From: Lingula anatina
Lineage: Eukaryota; Brachiopoda; Lingulata; Lingulida; Lingulidae
Direction of reading: 5' to 3'
NCBI RefSeq assembly: GCF_001039355.2
Contig: NW_019773643.1
Span: forward strand, 1 to 64,000
Length of the DNA stretch: 64,000 nt
Shown piece by piece: positions 44,101 through 55,045 of this stretch. The notes beneath the pieces are model-generated. The model was not told the DNA's origin. It saw nothing but the letters and a program-made list of their open reading frames with translations, and did not search any database. Both the position numbers and the translations under genes were made by a program. Numbering within the stretch: position 1 is the first letter of the stretch; every line of letters starts with the position of its first letter.

Positions 44101-47100
44101 GACTCTATACATGTAGCTGTGTGTCTTATTCCAGCTGGCTCCTCAATGACCCCAGTATGAAGGTCCGCAGTACGTACCCTCCATTCCTGAAGGCTGTAGA
44201 CAACTACTTCTCAGAGCTGATACCACTGGTAGCAGGGCTACAGGTAATGGGCAGAGTGGTGATCCATGTAAGAGGTTAAACATAATTAGAAGATGGACAT
44301 GGTTCATCTTTTTTCATTGGCTATAAGAATTTCTATAGATGGAATCTCTACCATATTATGCATAGAAATTGTAAAAAAATCCACAATATTTTTTTATGTA
44401 ATACATAATTTTTATAAATCTCTGCCTCCTTTGAACACCTGCAAGTAATTCAGACCACTGAAAAAAAAGTAAAGAAAATATGAACCTGGTTTCAGCTTCC
44501 TTACACTGCTGTAAATGCTGGTATATGTACAGAGGCAATGTAAAAATGTTGATTATTTGGGAAAAGGCTGAAGCTGAAGGGGGTGGATGATGCAGGGGAG
44601 GGTGAACAGCAGACTGTCAGTGGAAGTTAGGAGATATCCGTATAAGTCGGTCAAATTATGAGTCTACAGGATTCGAATTTTCACACTTAAATTTCACTCA
44701 TTACATTCAAGCATTTGTGACATTGTGAAATCTAGGGGTCTATTCCCACAACTTTAGATCGATCTATCACCGCGGGGAGTCTCACTAGATTACTGTCAGA
44801 TAATCCCCGTTAAGTGTCCGTCCCCGCCTACTACAAGCTGTAAGAGGTGATTAACTTTCGTGTCCGCCCGGCTGACAGCTATTTAGCGTGAACCCCCAGG
44901 GAGTTAGGTCAATCTAAAGTAGGTCGATCTAATCTATGGAAATGGGGTGTAGGACATGAGAATGGCACATATAAATGACAGTGATATTTTTCTTTGTTTT
45001 CTAGTATAGCAGAGGTGGACCAATTATTGCATTCCAAATAGAAAATGAGTATGGCGCATATGAACAGGACAAAAAGTACTTGGAGGCACTCAAAGATGTA
45101 ATGTGAAGCTTTGTTCTCAAACTAATTTACATAGAACAAAGTATTTGTAGTTAGACTGTCACAGAATCATGAAATCTGAAGTTTGTAAATCAGTTTTCAC
45201 AAAGAATATGTTAATTATGGCAAATATGGAATAAATAGAATAATTGTAAAATAAAGTAATGTTATTCACTTTACAAGATTATAAAGATAACAGCAACCTT
45301 CTTAATATAAAATGTTTTTGAGAGTGCATGAAACTGTACTTTTTAAGGTAATGATTTTCATATTCTGATTTTTAATATTACATAATATATTGATATATTT
45401 TGTACATACATATGATTATATATATTTGTAATCAAATATTCAGTCTTTACGTAAGTTTTATAAAAGTGTTCCGTTTCCACTTTGTATTGTCTATAAAGTT
45501 TCATTTAACTGTAGTTTGCATCTTGAAACTTTAGATTATATGCCTTTGATATTAAGTCAAATGTCAATAATTAAAAAGACTTTCATTTATATTATATGAT
45601 ATAGTAATTATTGCCCTCTCTGTTTCAGTCCTTGCTGAAGTATGGTGTGGAAGAACTAATGTTAACTGCTGACCCAGCAGAACATTTAGAGAAGGGAAGT
45701 CTGCCTGGAGGTAATGTTTTTAATAGGCCACAGTGGCCCCATTCAGAATGAGAAGAGCCGAGTGCTAGCTAGGCCATGACCTAAATATGGCGGACCTACA
45801 TGAAAGGAAGACTGCTTAATCCTGTAATGGTCTCTCCGCCTCTCACATGCCTCCCCATGCGTCGTCCCTGCAGGGGCACAGTAATTAAATCTCGGCTCGA
45901 TTTAACCGGTTGAGGGACGACATGTGGGGAGGCGTGTGACCATTTCAGGATTAAGCGGACTTCCTTTCATGTAGGTCCGTCATATTTAGGTTGTCCCCTA
46001 GCTAGCACTCGGCTCTTCTCATTCTGAATGGCCTGTTTCATACTTTATTAACTGTACGATATGCCTTCTTGAGCAGTTAAGGGTGGATTAACCTTGGTGT
46101 GCTGCTAGAGTAGGCATGTCATTCAGTTAATCTGATTGCATTCAGCAAGAGTCTCCACGGAGTTGGATTGATCTACCTAATACGATAGCTTCATTGTGAA
46201 TGCCCCCTTAGTAGGTGATAATCTTATGCTGGTGGTAAATAGCATGAAGTTTAAGAATATTGTTTTCTCTAAATACAATATCACTTCAATAGTGCTATGA
46301 ATTACAAATATAATCTATGAATAATTCTTCATGAATATAAAATTGATTTATCAGTGGTATCATTGTGGCAGACAATGAACATTATAAAAATGTTTTAAAA
46401 TGTCAGCAAGGTGACTTGATACACTGTAGATATTTAAAATTAAATTTGATTTCTTATTTACAGTTTTACCCACTGCGACCTTTAACACAATTAGTAGAGG
46501 AGACTTAGCATTTAAGAATATTGCTGCTTTGAGCCCTGAATGGCCATTGGTTACCATGGAGTTCTGGCCGGGATGGTATGATGTATGGGGAAGCAAACAT
46601 AACACTATGAAAGATGAAGGTAATGTCTAACTGGGTGTCTGTGTGTCTGTCCATCTGTCTGTCTGTAGTTGTCCAGTCCATGTTTTCACATCTGCAAATA
46701 TGGTCGTATGGGTTTGTTTGTGTACAGTGCTTATGTGTTTGAAATACCTGAATGGTGTCAGTTGTCTAAATTGGGGTTCCAATTGTACACTGTGCACAAT
46801 TTCATGCTATGTGATAACAATAAAGTTCATGTTATTATTGTTTAAAAAATTAAAACTTGCCAAATTTCTAGTTTCTGTATTTGGACTGGGACCAGTATTT
46901 GGTAACAACAGAAATCATTAAAAACAAAATTAAACAGTTTTTATTCATTATATATATTTAAGCACACAAAAAGTAACTTTTTCTCTAATATCCCAAGGTT
47001 CACTGTAGCTGGCAATGTAAAATCATGCAAAGTCACTATATTGATAGGTCATTGTTTAAAAATGCCAGTCTGCATACCTTTACTCATATTTATTATCAGT

Positions 47101-48711
47101 GCCATAAATTGATCTATCTGTTTACAGAAATGGAGGCAGTGTTGTCATTTATCTTGAAGTCTGGATCATCTGTGAATTTCTACATGTTTCATGGGGGAAC
47201 CAACTTTGGCTTTATGAATGGTGCTTACTACCCCAGCTATGTTGCAACAGTCACAAGTTATGGTAAGGTGATCACATCTTTTAGGGCCTGTCCTTATGAA
47301 TTTATTGACCAAGCTACTGCATTCTTACTCTATATATATAGGAACTCTTGCTGAATGCAATCAGATTAACATGCCTCCTCCAAGAGTTAACTGTACCACT
47401 AGTATATTCAGAAAAGCAGACCATTATGTAACGGTATGTTGGGAACAAAATGAAATGTGTCGCTCTCTTTTTTCTGATTGCACTCAGCGCGAGTCCCTGG
47501 GAAGTTAGTGTGCAGTAGCTAGGTCAATTAATTCATTGTGACCTGGTCCTTAAGTTTTCTAACACACCTTTTTCAATTAATAAACACTCATATCAGTCAA
47601 ATCATATTCTTTGATGTCTCCATTTTGGATAAGCATAGAAGCAATTATGATAGAAAATTGAAAATAGGACATTGAAAGATTTCATACAGTGGAGTACAGA
47701 AAAATGTACTAATTAGAATTTTTTCTCCCAAGGGAACTGTTTGTGAATTTTTTTCACTCTGTATGTTTTTTATATGCACCCTGTCATCATCAACGTGGAA
47801 GACTGTGTGTTTTTCTACTGTATAACTTTGATTTTATTAAAACCAAATGATGAAAAGTGAATTAATGGCCATACATGCATTGAAGACTTAACCAATTCTC
47901 ATCAACATACTTCATGTATTTTAGATTATGATGCACCAGTTAATGAACAGGGTGAAGCCAACACTAAGTTCACTAAGATTATAGAAACACTTTTCAAAAA
48001 CGTCCCAGAATCAGGTGAGAAAAAGTTTAAAAAATGAAAAATTACAGGTAGGTAAACGAAGCAGCACAATTTTTATATTTTTTTCCTTAAAATATTTGAA
48101 TCAGATTTTTTGTGGAAAGTGTTCATATAATAAGGAATTCTGCTATTCCAGTGTTTATCTACATAAGTTACGTGTACAGTATGTGTCAGAGAAAGAAATA
48201 GATGTGTATTTGCTGGGTAAAATTTTAAAGTTATAATTACAAATTAATGACATATTCCATTTAAAATTGCATTGTGCCAAGTAAGGAATGTTTTAAGTGC
48301 TGTAAAATTTGATAAAAGTTATAAGAAATGTTGTTGGCTGCACCAGTTATAAGACATATTGTACAGTAAAACTAACAAGAAAAAGTACGATATTTTTAAA
48401 ATTAAAAGATAAGTGAAACATGCATTTAGAGTATAAAAAGAAAAATAATAAAAGATTTTATACTGTGTATACATGTATTTTATAAGTAATACTTCTTGTT
48501 TAGCAAACTTAAAACATTTTCAACTTTTATTATTCCCAGTGTCTTCCACCTTACCACCCATACCACCTGCCCGCCCTGTGGAGAAATATGGTAAGTGGGG
48601 CATCTTGTGACTGGCGCCCTCTATCACAGCGTGCTGTACACTTTTGTTATGCTTCATTTTGAGCTATTGGCCTGGCTAGTATGTAAAAGAGTCACCTTGG
48701 CACACATGCAT

Positions 48712-48742
<31 letters not shown>

Positions 48743-51700
48743 TGCACACACACACACACACACTTGACATGGTCAGTTAATGGGATTAATTTTGATTGGT
48801 CCAAATAGTTGAAAGCAAACTCGTGAAAGGGAATTAAACCCTGGTAGCATTAGAGAGTTTCCGGTGCAGTTGGGATACGACGGCTAGATTGTTACGTATG
48901 TGCTAATGTATCCAGTAACGCGCTTCTCTCATCTCGTTCCGGTAATGTCCCGGAATGCTGGCGCTCATTCCAATATAATAATAACAATATACGGCCCCGT
49001 AGCCATCTTTTTCCAAGGGGGGGATTCTTTTTTATGAAAAAGGAGACAAATATTACCCAAAAGTGCAATTTTTCCCGACAAAAATGGCGGTTCGTAAGAA
49101 CCCGACGATCAACCCCCGACTACCTGTACGTGCCTGATAAACCAAAACTAGCGGCTCCTCTCTGTTAAAAAGTCGAAATTTGCATGAACGTACACTTGAA
49201 CTTTTGTAAAAAAGTATATAAGTCATATAAATTAGCAAACACAACCTTTAATAACTATTTTCAATAATCTTCCGCACTGGCTAGATAGGAGCGCTTGTAT
49301 TCCGCAGACTAGATGGGATAACGGTATATGAATGCGGTGAACGTCACAAGTGCGCACAAACCGATGACGTATTAATCTAGCCTGCGTATCTCACCGGCAA
49401 TGGAAACTCTCTATTGTCACACATGAAGGACTAGTTACCATGATGCAAAAAAAAAAAAAAATCACGTGGGCACAGTATGAAAAGAGGTTTATACAAGTAC
49501 TTCATCAGGGGCTTGTTGGTTGTTTGCTAGGTACTAGTATGTTTTTTCTTCTTTTGCAGGTACTCTTGAAATTGAAAAATATTTACTTTTGGATGACATG
49601 GTAAAACGAATGAAGGTATTTTGCACTTTTTCGGCTTTCATATTAATCTTAATTTATGGTTTTCCTTAAGTTGCCCACAGTGAACTCTAGATTAATTCTA
49701 TTTACTTTATTTTATATTTATTTATTTATTTGGTGTGCATTACTAAAATAACAGAATGTGAAATTTGGCATTGAGTAAAAGTTGCTGTGATGACAACTCC
49801 AGTTTAACCCCTGTCATTTGCAGGCTATATATGGCATAGAAGCAGTCCCCATGGAGTTTCTCGGTCAGGTTAACAATGGTGGAGGACAAGGCTATGGGTT
49901 TATTTTGTACAGGACAGAAATCACCAAAGGTGGAAAACTAAAATTTTCTGACACTGTCAGAGATAGGGCTGTGGTAAGTGACCGCATATATAGTTTTTGC
50001 CAAGTTGAGGTATTTTTAAGTACAAATGAATGATAAAAATTATAATATTTATCAAAATGATGTGCTTAAATTTTACTTTATCTATATGTCAAAATCTATG
50101 ATATTCATTGATAGCACTTGTGCTCTTTCTGGGGGGAAATTCTTTTGTTTTATTTTGCAAGGTGAATTATTTGCCACACAAACTATAGCAGTTAAGCAAA
50201 ATATTTCTCATCAGTTTTATATAATATAATTTGATATAAATTGGCATGAAAACCTGATTTTACTTGAATTTTCCCATGTGATGCAAATTTTGCCATACTT
50301 GAAAATGTTTCAAGCATTTAACATGAATTCTAATACATATTTAGAATATAAATTCTTGTATTCTTTAAGAGAGAAGCTAGTATAAACTGGTAATTTTGTA
50401 AATTGGGAATGTTAAAAGCTGTGATGATTTTTTGGTTTATTCCATCCCTCTATGTCATCTTTTAGGTCCTTCTGAATGGGACAGAGATTGCCACTTTTAA
50501 CTTGAACAAGAAAGACATGGTGGTGGCGATAAAGGGGCCAAATAAGCCACAGAACAAGGTGACTGGAATAATTGGAGTGTCAAAGAATATTGTAACATGT
50601 TACAGAAACTAAAACCAAATGCAAATGGTTTATTCAGTGCTGTAGCCAGAGCGAGCCATTGAGTGTAATGTAATGAGTGATTGAATATACTTCATATGTA
50701 CAGCTGAACAAATGGGTATCTTGTGCTCGACTAAAAACACATTAACGCAAGTATATCTATTCATACAGGGGCTGATCCAGAGATATTTTCTGACAGTCTT
50801 CCAAATTATCTTTGTTAATCCATCCTCCATTTTTGACCATCTTCTGACAGAAAATATTAGATACCCATCAATGTAAACTTTAAAATCTGACCGTCTTCTG
50901 GAAGACCCAGAAGACGGCTTAAATCCGCCCCTGTCATAATTCTTCGGGAACATAACCATGCATTATGATTAATAATTTGTAACCATATTAATACAGTCAG
51001 CTGTGGTCATGTGATGTATATCACAGTCCAGACTTGTAAACTTATGCATGGTTAGATTATTAAGTTTTTGTTTGTTTGATCATTCATTAACTTGTTCAAT
51101 ATTTTTTTATTTTATTCAGTTCACTTTATAGTCTTTTGCTGTTATTACTTGTAATATTTGAGTTTCAATCTTTTGTTAAAAAAAGAGCAAAATTTCACAG
51201 TTGAAATATTTCTGGTTAATCATTTCAAGGGAAATGATAATTTTTTAATTTTTTTTCCTCGTGCATATTTTCAGACAACTTATGTTTTAGATGTATTAGT
51301 TGAAAATATGGGCAGACTCAATAGCATGGGATATTATAATGGAACAAAAGTACCATTTGAGAGTCAAAGGAAAGGTACAGTATTCTAACATGAGTTTTTT
51401 CACCTTAAAGATGCATATGAAGTCAGTTTTTTTTTGCCACAAAAGCCGACCAAATGCCAGCATACAGTTTCAAGAAGTATAACTAAGAGAATAACAAAAG
51501 GCATTGTTTAATGTTACCCGAAAGACGATCGATATTTGAACAGATATTTCTGCTAGCATTCTGTGCTGTACATCAATGAGGCAGAAAAGTACATGTAGGT
51601 CAGTAGGTTAAAATTTCTGACCAAAAAATTTAAAGAAAGGAGCAGTCTGAATCTCTTTTATGACTGATCTAGTAATTTATTCAGTTTATCCCTTGACATG

Positions 51701-54700
51701 TTGAATTTATTTGAGTTGTATAAGAAACTAGTAGAAGTGGTGTATGTATGTTACTGGGAATCCATGCTCCACCGATGCTCAGTTCATATGTAATAACAGA
51801 GAGTTTTTACCAGTAATTTATTTGATATGGTATGATTGAATGATAAAATTTAATATAAGTAATAACTGTAAAATAATGGAAGTAATTTGGATCTTATGTG
51901 CACCAACATGTACTGGTACTAGTACAGTGTATGAAAAGTGTGACATGTTTCTATAATGTATAAACCATACATTGATGAGGTATATGTCCTAGCTATGAAC
52001 TGCTGTGAGTCATGAGCAGGGGCAGTATTCTCAAACGTTTTTGATGTCAAATTTTTTCGTCTTCGAATCGATTTCGATGAAAAAATTTTTGATAGCTTTG
52101 AGAATACCGATTTTTTGGATTCGATTAAGATTCGATGAAAAAATCATATTTGATAGCTTCGAGAATACCGGCCCAGATGTCAAATACAACTAGGTGTCCA
52201 GTGGTGCACCTGTTTCATCTTGGTCAGCCCTGGAGCCACGGGAGTTTGAGCGAACTGTCCTTTTTTGCAGGGAAAGGTTTGTTCTCAGTACAATTTGGTC
52301 CATGGCAAGTACACGGAAGTTTCTTGATAAAAGGCCTCTTTTTCAGAAAAGGACCCCCCTTCCCCACTTTGAAATTGATGGCAATGGGCCAGGTGATGTT
52401 TATACTATGGCAGATGTGCTGTAAGCCACAATAGTGTGACATACATGCCCACATGAAATAAGTTCCACTATGCCCACCATGTCTGCATCTTTTTAGACAT
52501 CTGCCACAAATATGTTTTGCCCATTTTGTGAAATTTTCAGAGACAATCACTTCATTTCATTCCAGGTATAACAAGCACAGTTTACTTGGATAAAGCAGTG
52601 CTGATAGACTGGGATCACTATCCACTGGAGTTCAGGAAACCATTCCTAACAAGGTATAAAATAAGATACATTCTAATAAAATAGCATACAAAATTTATTA
52701 TAAAATAAGACACAAAATTACAATAAAAAAGGATATGAAACTCACCCAATAAACTCAATTGTGATTTTGAAACTACCTGCCCCTGAAATTGTGGCAATGA
52801 GTGTATTCACTCAGTAATCACTCCTGCTTGACAAAGACAGGGATGTGCACTATACTCAACCCAAAGGTGTGAAATCCTCCTCCCCCCCCAAAAAAAAAAA
52901 TGTCAAAGAGTATGTCTGTTAAGGAATGCTTTCCTGTTGAGCATCTCGGTTCCCACAGGGTCCAATACAATAATTTTGTAAAAGACTTCTAGGCTTCGTT
53001 CACATGGAAAGTCTATTTTCTAAAAATCTATTTTCTATTCGCGGTATCTTGTAATCACGGTCCCTGTGCCCTGAATATCCCGAGAATTAATTACAGCTTT
53101 GGAAGCAACTGGCTCGCGCCTCCAGTAATTACGTCGCGGGATATTCAGGGCACAGGGACCGTGATTACAAGATACCATGAATAGAAAATAGATTTTTAGA
53201 AAATAGACTTTCCATGTGAACGGAGTCCTAGTGTACTAGGCACCCTGTTGTCAGAGAGTTTTACATATATAGATACATTATGATTCAGGAAAGTATATAT
53301 ATACAGGGGCAGATCCAGAGCTTTTTACTGACAGTCTCCCAAATTATCTTTGTTGATTCATCCTCCAATTTTGACCGTCTTCCAACAGAAAAATTAAATA
53401 TCCGTCAATGTAAACTTGAAAATCTGACCGTCTTCCGGAAGACCCAGAAGACCGCCTAAATCCGCCCCTGATATACATTATAGGTACATGTATACATGTA
53501 TATATACCAGTATGTATATAAAGCCTATGTGGCTATCATGTCTTGCCCACCAATGTTGTAGTAGTATCTATAACTCAAAACACCACTGCATACCTACTTT
53601 CATTCTTATACATGTATGGGGTGACACAATTTAAATCTGACTCCCTGGGCTGTTATAAAATTTATACCCAGTAATAATTTATGCATTTTCTCAGAGGCTC
53701 ACTAAAGAATCATTATATAAATTTTGTTATTTTAAAGCAAACTTAAGAATGAATTTAAGTGTCATTTGTCTAGACTTGGAACTGGAGGGAGACATAGAAG
53801 AATAGTTTTCAAGTTTCACAGTCAACTAAACAATATTTAGTCTAGTTCTGGTATGAATGGGATTTTGTCATAATGAACTTGGTAGATGTGTTTAATATGT
53901 GTTTCATTACATCTGCAGTATGTTGTCATCTGGAGACTGGTCCCCCTACAAGGATGTCGTTGGAACTCCCGGGATGTTCTACACCAGGTTGACAGTCACG
54001 AAACATCCTCCCTGTGATACCTTTATTGACATGAAAGTATGTATCCTCGAGCTCCTTGGCAAGGGGGCTTGAATGAAAACCCCATTTGGCTGGAAAAGGT
54101 CCATGTAATCAAAATTTGCTATTCCTCAAGTTTGGTCAACTTAGGGGGTACAAAAATGCACTTTTTCAGGAAGAAATGAACCTCTCTTTGAAATTGCTGG
54201 CTTTAGGCCTGTATAATAGAACCTTTTTCAGAATTTTGGAGAAAATTTCGGAGGACTTACCGCATGAAAAACTAATTTGAAATTACTTTGATGATATTCA
54301 AACGGTAACAGTAAATGGAAGCAAGGACGTAATGTCAGGTTAATATTAAAATCACCAATATATTTTATTGAAATCACATATTGCAGAAGTATGTAAAAAT
54401 ACAATATTTATACTCCAGGGCTGGAAGAAAGGAGTGGTATTTGTGAATGGGTTTAACCTGGGCAGATACTGGGAGATAGGACCCCAGCGTACCCTGTACC
54501 TGCCTGGACCTCTACTCAGAACAGGAAATAATGAGGTAGGGCCCATTCTCAGTGAGATGATCATTCGAGTTCAAAACTACTGTACAGGGACTTTTGCTGA
54601 ATGCAATTACATTAACAGATCAACACGCCCCCTTATGGCATTGAATAGAATACAGAAAAGCTGGCGATTATACGAGTATGTTGGAAACAAAAGGACGTGT

Positions 54701-54882
54701 GTTAAACTGATTGCATTCAGCGAGAGTATATTGGTAGTACTTTATCTACTCGTAGCACTATATTATGTAGCACTCCTTGTTGTCTAAGTTTGTGTCAATT
54801 TTTATTGTAGATTTTAATATTTGAGCTTCATGGGTCAAAGCCAACCATCACATTTAAAGATAAACCTCAACTTGACCTGTGA
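41177..54882 (+). CDS. Membrane-anchored GH35 beta-galactosidase-like protein, 18 exons
   Basis: Exons: 41177-41502, 42526-42597, 43253-43348, 44135-44243, 45005-45097, 45629-45710, 46464-46619, 47128-47262, 47925-48014, 48540-48590, 49560-49615, 49824-49973, 50466-50558, 51275-51374, 52566-52653, 53919-54036, 54419-54535, 54811-54882. They join in phase to TGA, 667 aa. It hydrolyses terminal beta-galactosyl residues, if active like its family. A basic N-terminus precedes one hydrophobic helix (about 33-50) with no signal cleavage site, predicting type II topology. The GH35 barrel begins after [10 protein letters not shown] and includes [40 protein letters not shown] (acid/base E216), MEFWPGW (nucleophile E292), [14 protein letters not shown] and [15 protein letters not shown]-terminal beta domains contain [12 protein letters not shown] and [19 protein letters not shown]. 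Domain order and [12 protein letters not shown] place it with GLB1L2/GLB1L3 rather than lysosomal GLB1. The ATG is the first in frame before the helix. Exon 3 uses a weak ttgaag acceptor. Confidence 0.92.
41521..41700. mobile_element. R3 MITE copy 2
   Basis: The ends aggtgtaccaggaatgg and ccattcctgttacacct are inverted repeats. The middle shares ttactttgtacaggtgacat and the cattcctaggact block with the other R3 copies. It lies in intron 1 of the galactosidase gene, 19 bp after the exon 1 donor. Confidence 0.8.
43322..43961 (+). repeat. 94-bp minisatellite at the exon 3 donor of the galactosidase gene
   Basis: About 6.8 units of 94 bp, each made of two half-units of 48 and 46 bp. The first half-unit is the last 27 bases of coding exon 3 (gagtgggaatttggtggcat then gcccag) plus the start of intron 3 (gtgggtgtactatctgtgg). 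Thus each half-unit repeats exon end and donor (ggcatgcccag|gtgggt or ggcattcccag|gtgggt), giving about 14 candidate donors. Units are almost identical. A single N (43962) and a diverged final unit (to about 44030) follow, so the true array may be longer. Both strands are open over long parts because of the periodicity; those frames are artefacts. Confidence 0.95.
44735..44952. mobile_element. R1 MITE copy 4
   Basis: Its internal blocks (gggagtctcactagattact, gcgtgaacccccagggagtt) are nearly identical to those at 2585-2808. The ends are ggggtctattcccac on the left and ctatggaaatggggtg on the right. GATCGATC palindromes sit inside both ends. It is in intron 4 of the galactosidase gene. Confidence 0.75.
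45736..46033. mobile_element. R7 long-hairpin MITE
   Basis: Two inverted arms of about 120 bp meet at a short centre near 45885. The outer ends read ggcc..attcagaatgag and ctcattctgaatggcc. The arms share gagccgagtgctagctagg, cctacatgaaaggaag and the aatcctg..atggtc block. No coding capacity; intron 6 of the galactosidase gene. Confidence 0.85.
46125..46165. mobile_element. R2 element fragment
   Basis: gttaatctgattgcattcag, then caagagtctcc, is the right-end sequence of R2 and is followed by an R1-like gattgatcta. Left part is diverged or missing. Confidence 0.5.
47341..47500. mobile_element. R2 MITE
   Basis: The left end ggaactcttgctgaatgcaa, then tcagattaac, and the right end tgattgcactcagcgcgagt, then ccc, are inverted repeats. 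Length about 160 bp, in intron 8 of the galactosidase gene. Confidence 0.75.
48700..48763. repeat. (GCAC)n / (CA)n microsatellite
   Basis: A gcac-repeat tract merging into a CA run. Confidence 0.9.
48852..49412. mobile_element. R9 TIR element of about 560 bp
   Basis: The termini gagagtttccggtgcagttg and caatggaaactctc are inverted, with the inner blocks ggctagatt / aatctagcc also inverted. TA borders both ends, compatible with a Tc1/mariner-type target. An R6-like piece (gccccgtagccatctttttc) is embedded near 48993. No transposase frame is seen, so it is probably non-autonomous. It is in intron 10 of the galactosidase gene. Confidence 0.6.
50766..50933. mobile_element. R4 MITE copy 1
   Basis: The ends CAGGGGCTGATCCAGA and, on the right, AAATCCGCCCCTG are inverted. 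The body ctgacagtcttccaaattat, cttctggaagacccagaaga is shared with 53304-53470. Confidence 0.8.
52019..52174. mobile_element. R10 short TIR element
   Basis: The ends ggcagtattctcaaa and gagaataccggccc are inverted. The interior repeats the words gattcgatgaaaaaa and tgatagctt.gagaatacc, so it may be a partial self-duplication. About 156 bp, in intron 14 of the galactosidase gene. Confidence 0.6.
52218..52395. mobile_element. R6 element copy 2
   Basis: gaaattgatggcaatgggcc on the right matches the copy at 22507-22678. A preceding tttttcagaaaaggaccccc block corresponds to the ttgaaaaagaagcccc of that copy. Confidence 0.5.
52989..53230. mobile_element. R8 long-hairpin MITE
   Basis: Two nearly perfect inverted arms of about 105 bp: cgttcacatggaaagtctat, tttctaaaaatctattttct and ggtccctgtgccctgaatat are each repeated in reverse complement on the right. 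The outer ends are taggcttcgttcac and gtgaacggagtccta. Short central spacer; no ORF. Confidence 0.88.
53304..53470. mobile_element. R4 MITE copy 2
   Basis: It starts CAGGGGCAGATCCAGAG and ends AAATCCGCCCCTG. The body is nearly identical to 50766-50933. Confidence 0.8.
54050..54215. mobile_element. Possible diverged R6 element
   Basis: gctccttggcaagggggctt on the left, a tttttcaggaagaaatgaac block, then tttgaaattgctggctttag and gcct on the right loosely follow the R6 order. Confidence 0.35.
54584..54730. mobile_element. R2 MITE
   Basis: The ends acagggacttttgctgaatg and gattgcattcagcgagagt are inverted. Shared inner words are attaacag.tcaacacgcc. Located in the last intron of the galactosidase gene. 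Confidence 0.75.
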
Positions 54883-54885
54883 AAG

Positions 54886-55045
54886 CAGGGACAGCTGGAA
54901 GCTGTCTTCCAGAAGACGATCAAAATTTTTCAAGTTTCCATTGATGAGCATCTAATTTTTTTCTGATGGATGACGGGCCAAAATGGAGATGGATCGACAA
55001 AGATAAATTGGAAGACTGTCAGAAAAATATCTGGATCCACCCCTG
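54886..55045. mobile_element. R4 MITE copy 3, reverse orientation, in the galactosidase 3' UTR
   Basis: It is the reverse complement of the other two copies: gcagggacagctggaagc at the left, ttggaagactgtcagaaaaa and tatctggatccacccctg at the right. It begins three bases after the stop codon at 54880-54882, so most transcripts of the gene should carry it. Confidence 0.75.

Noticed and set aside
52224-52550. Minus-strand frame of 108 codons
   Set aside because: It overlaps the R6 repeat and has no conserved motif.
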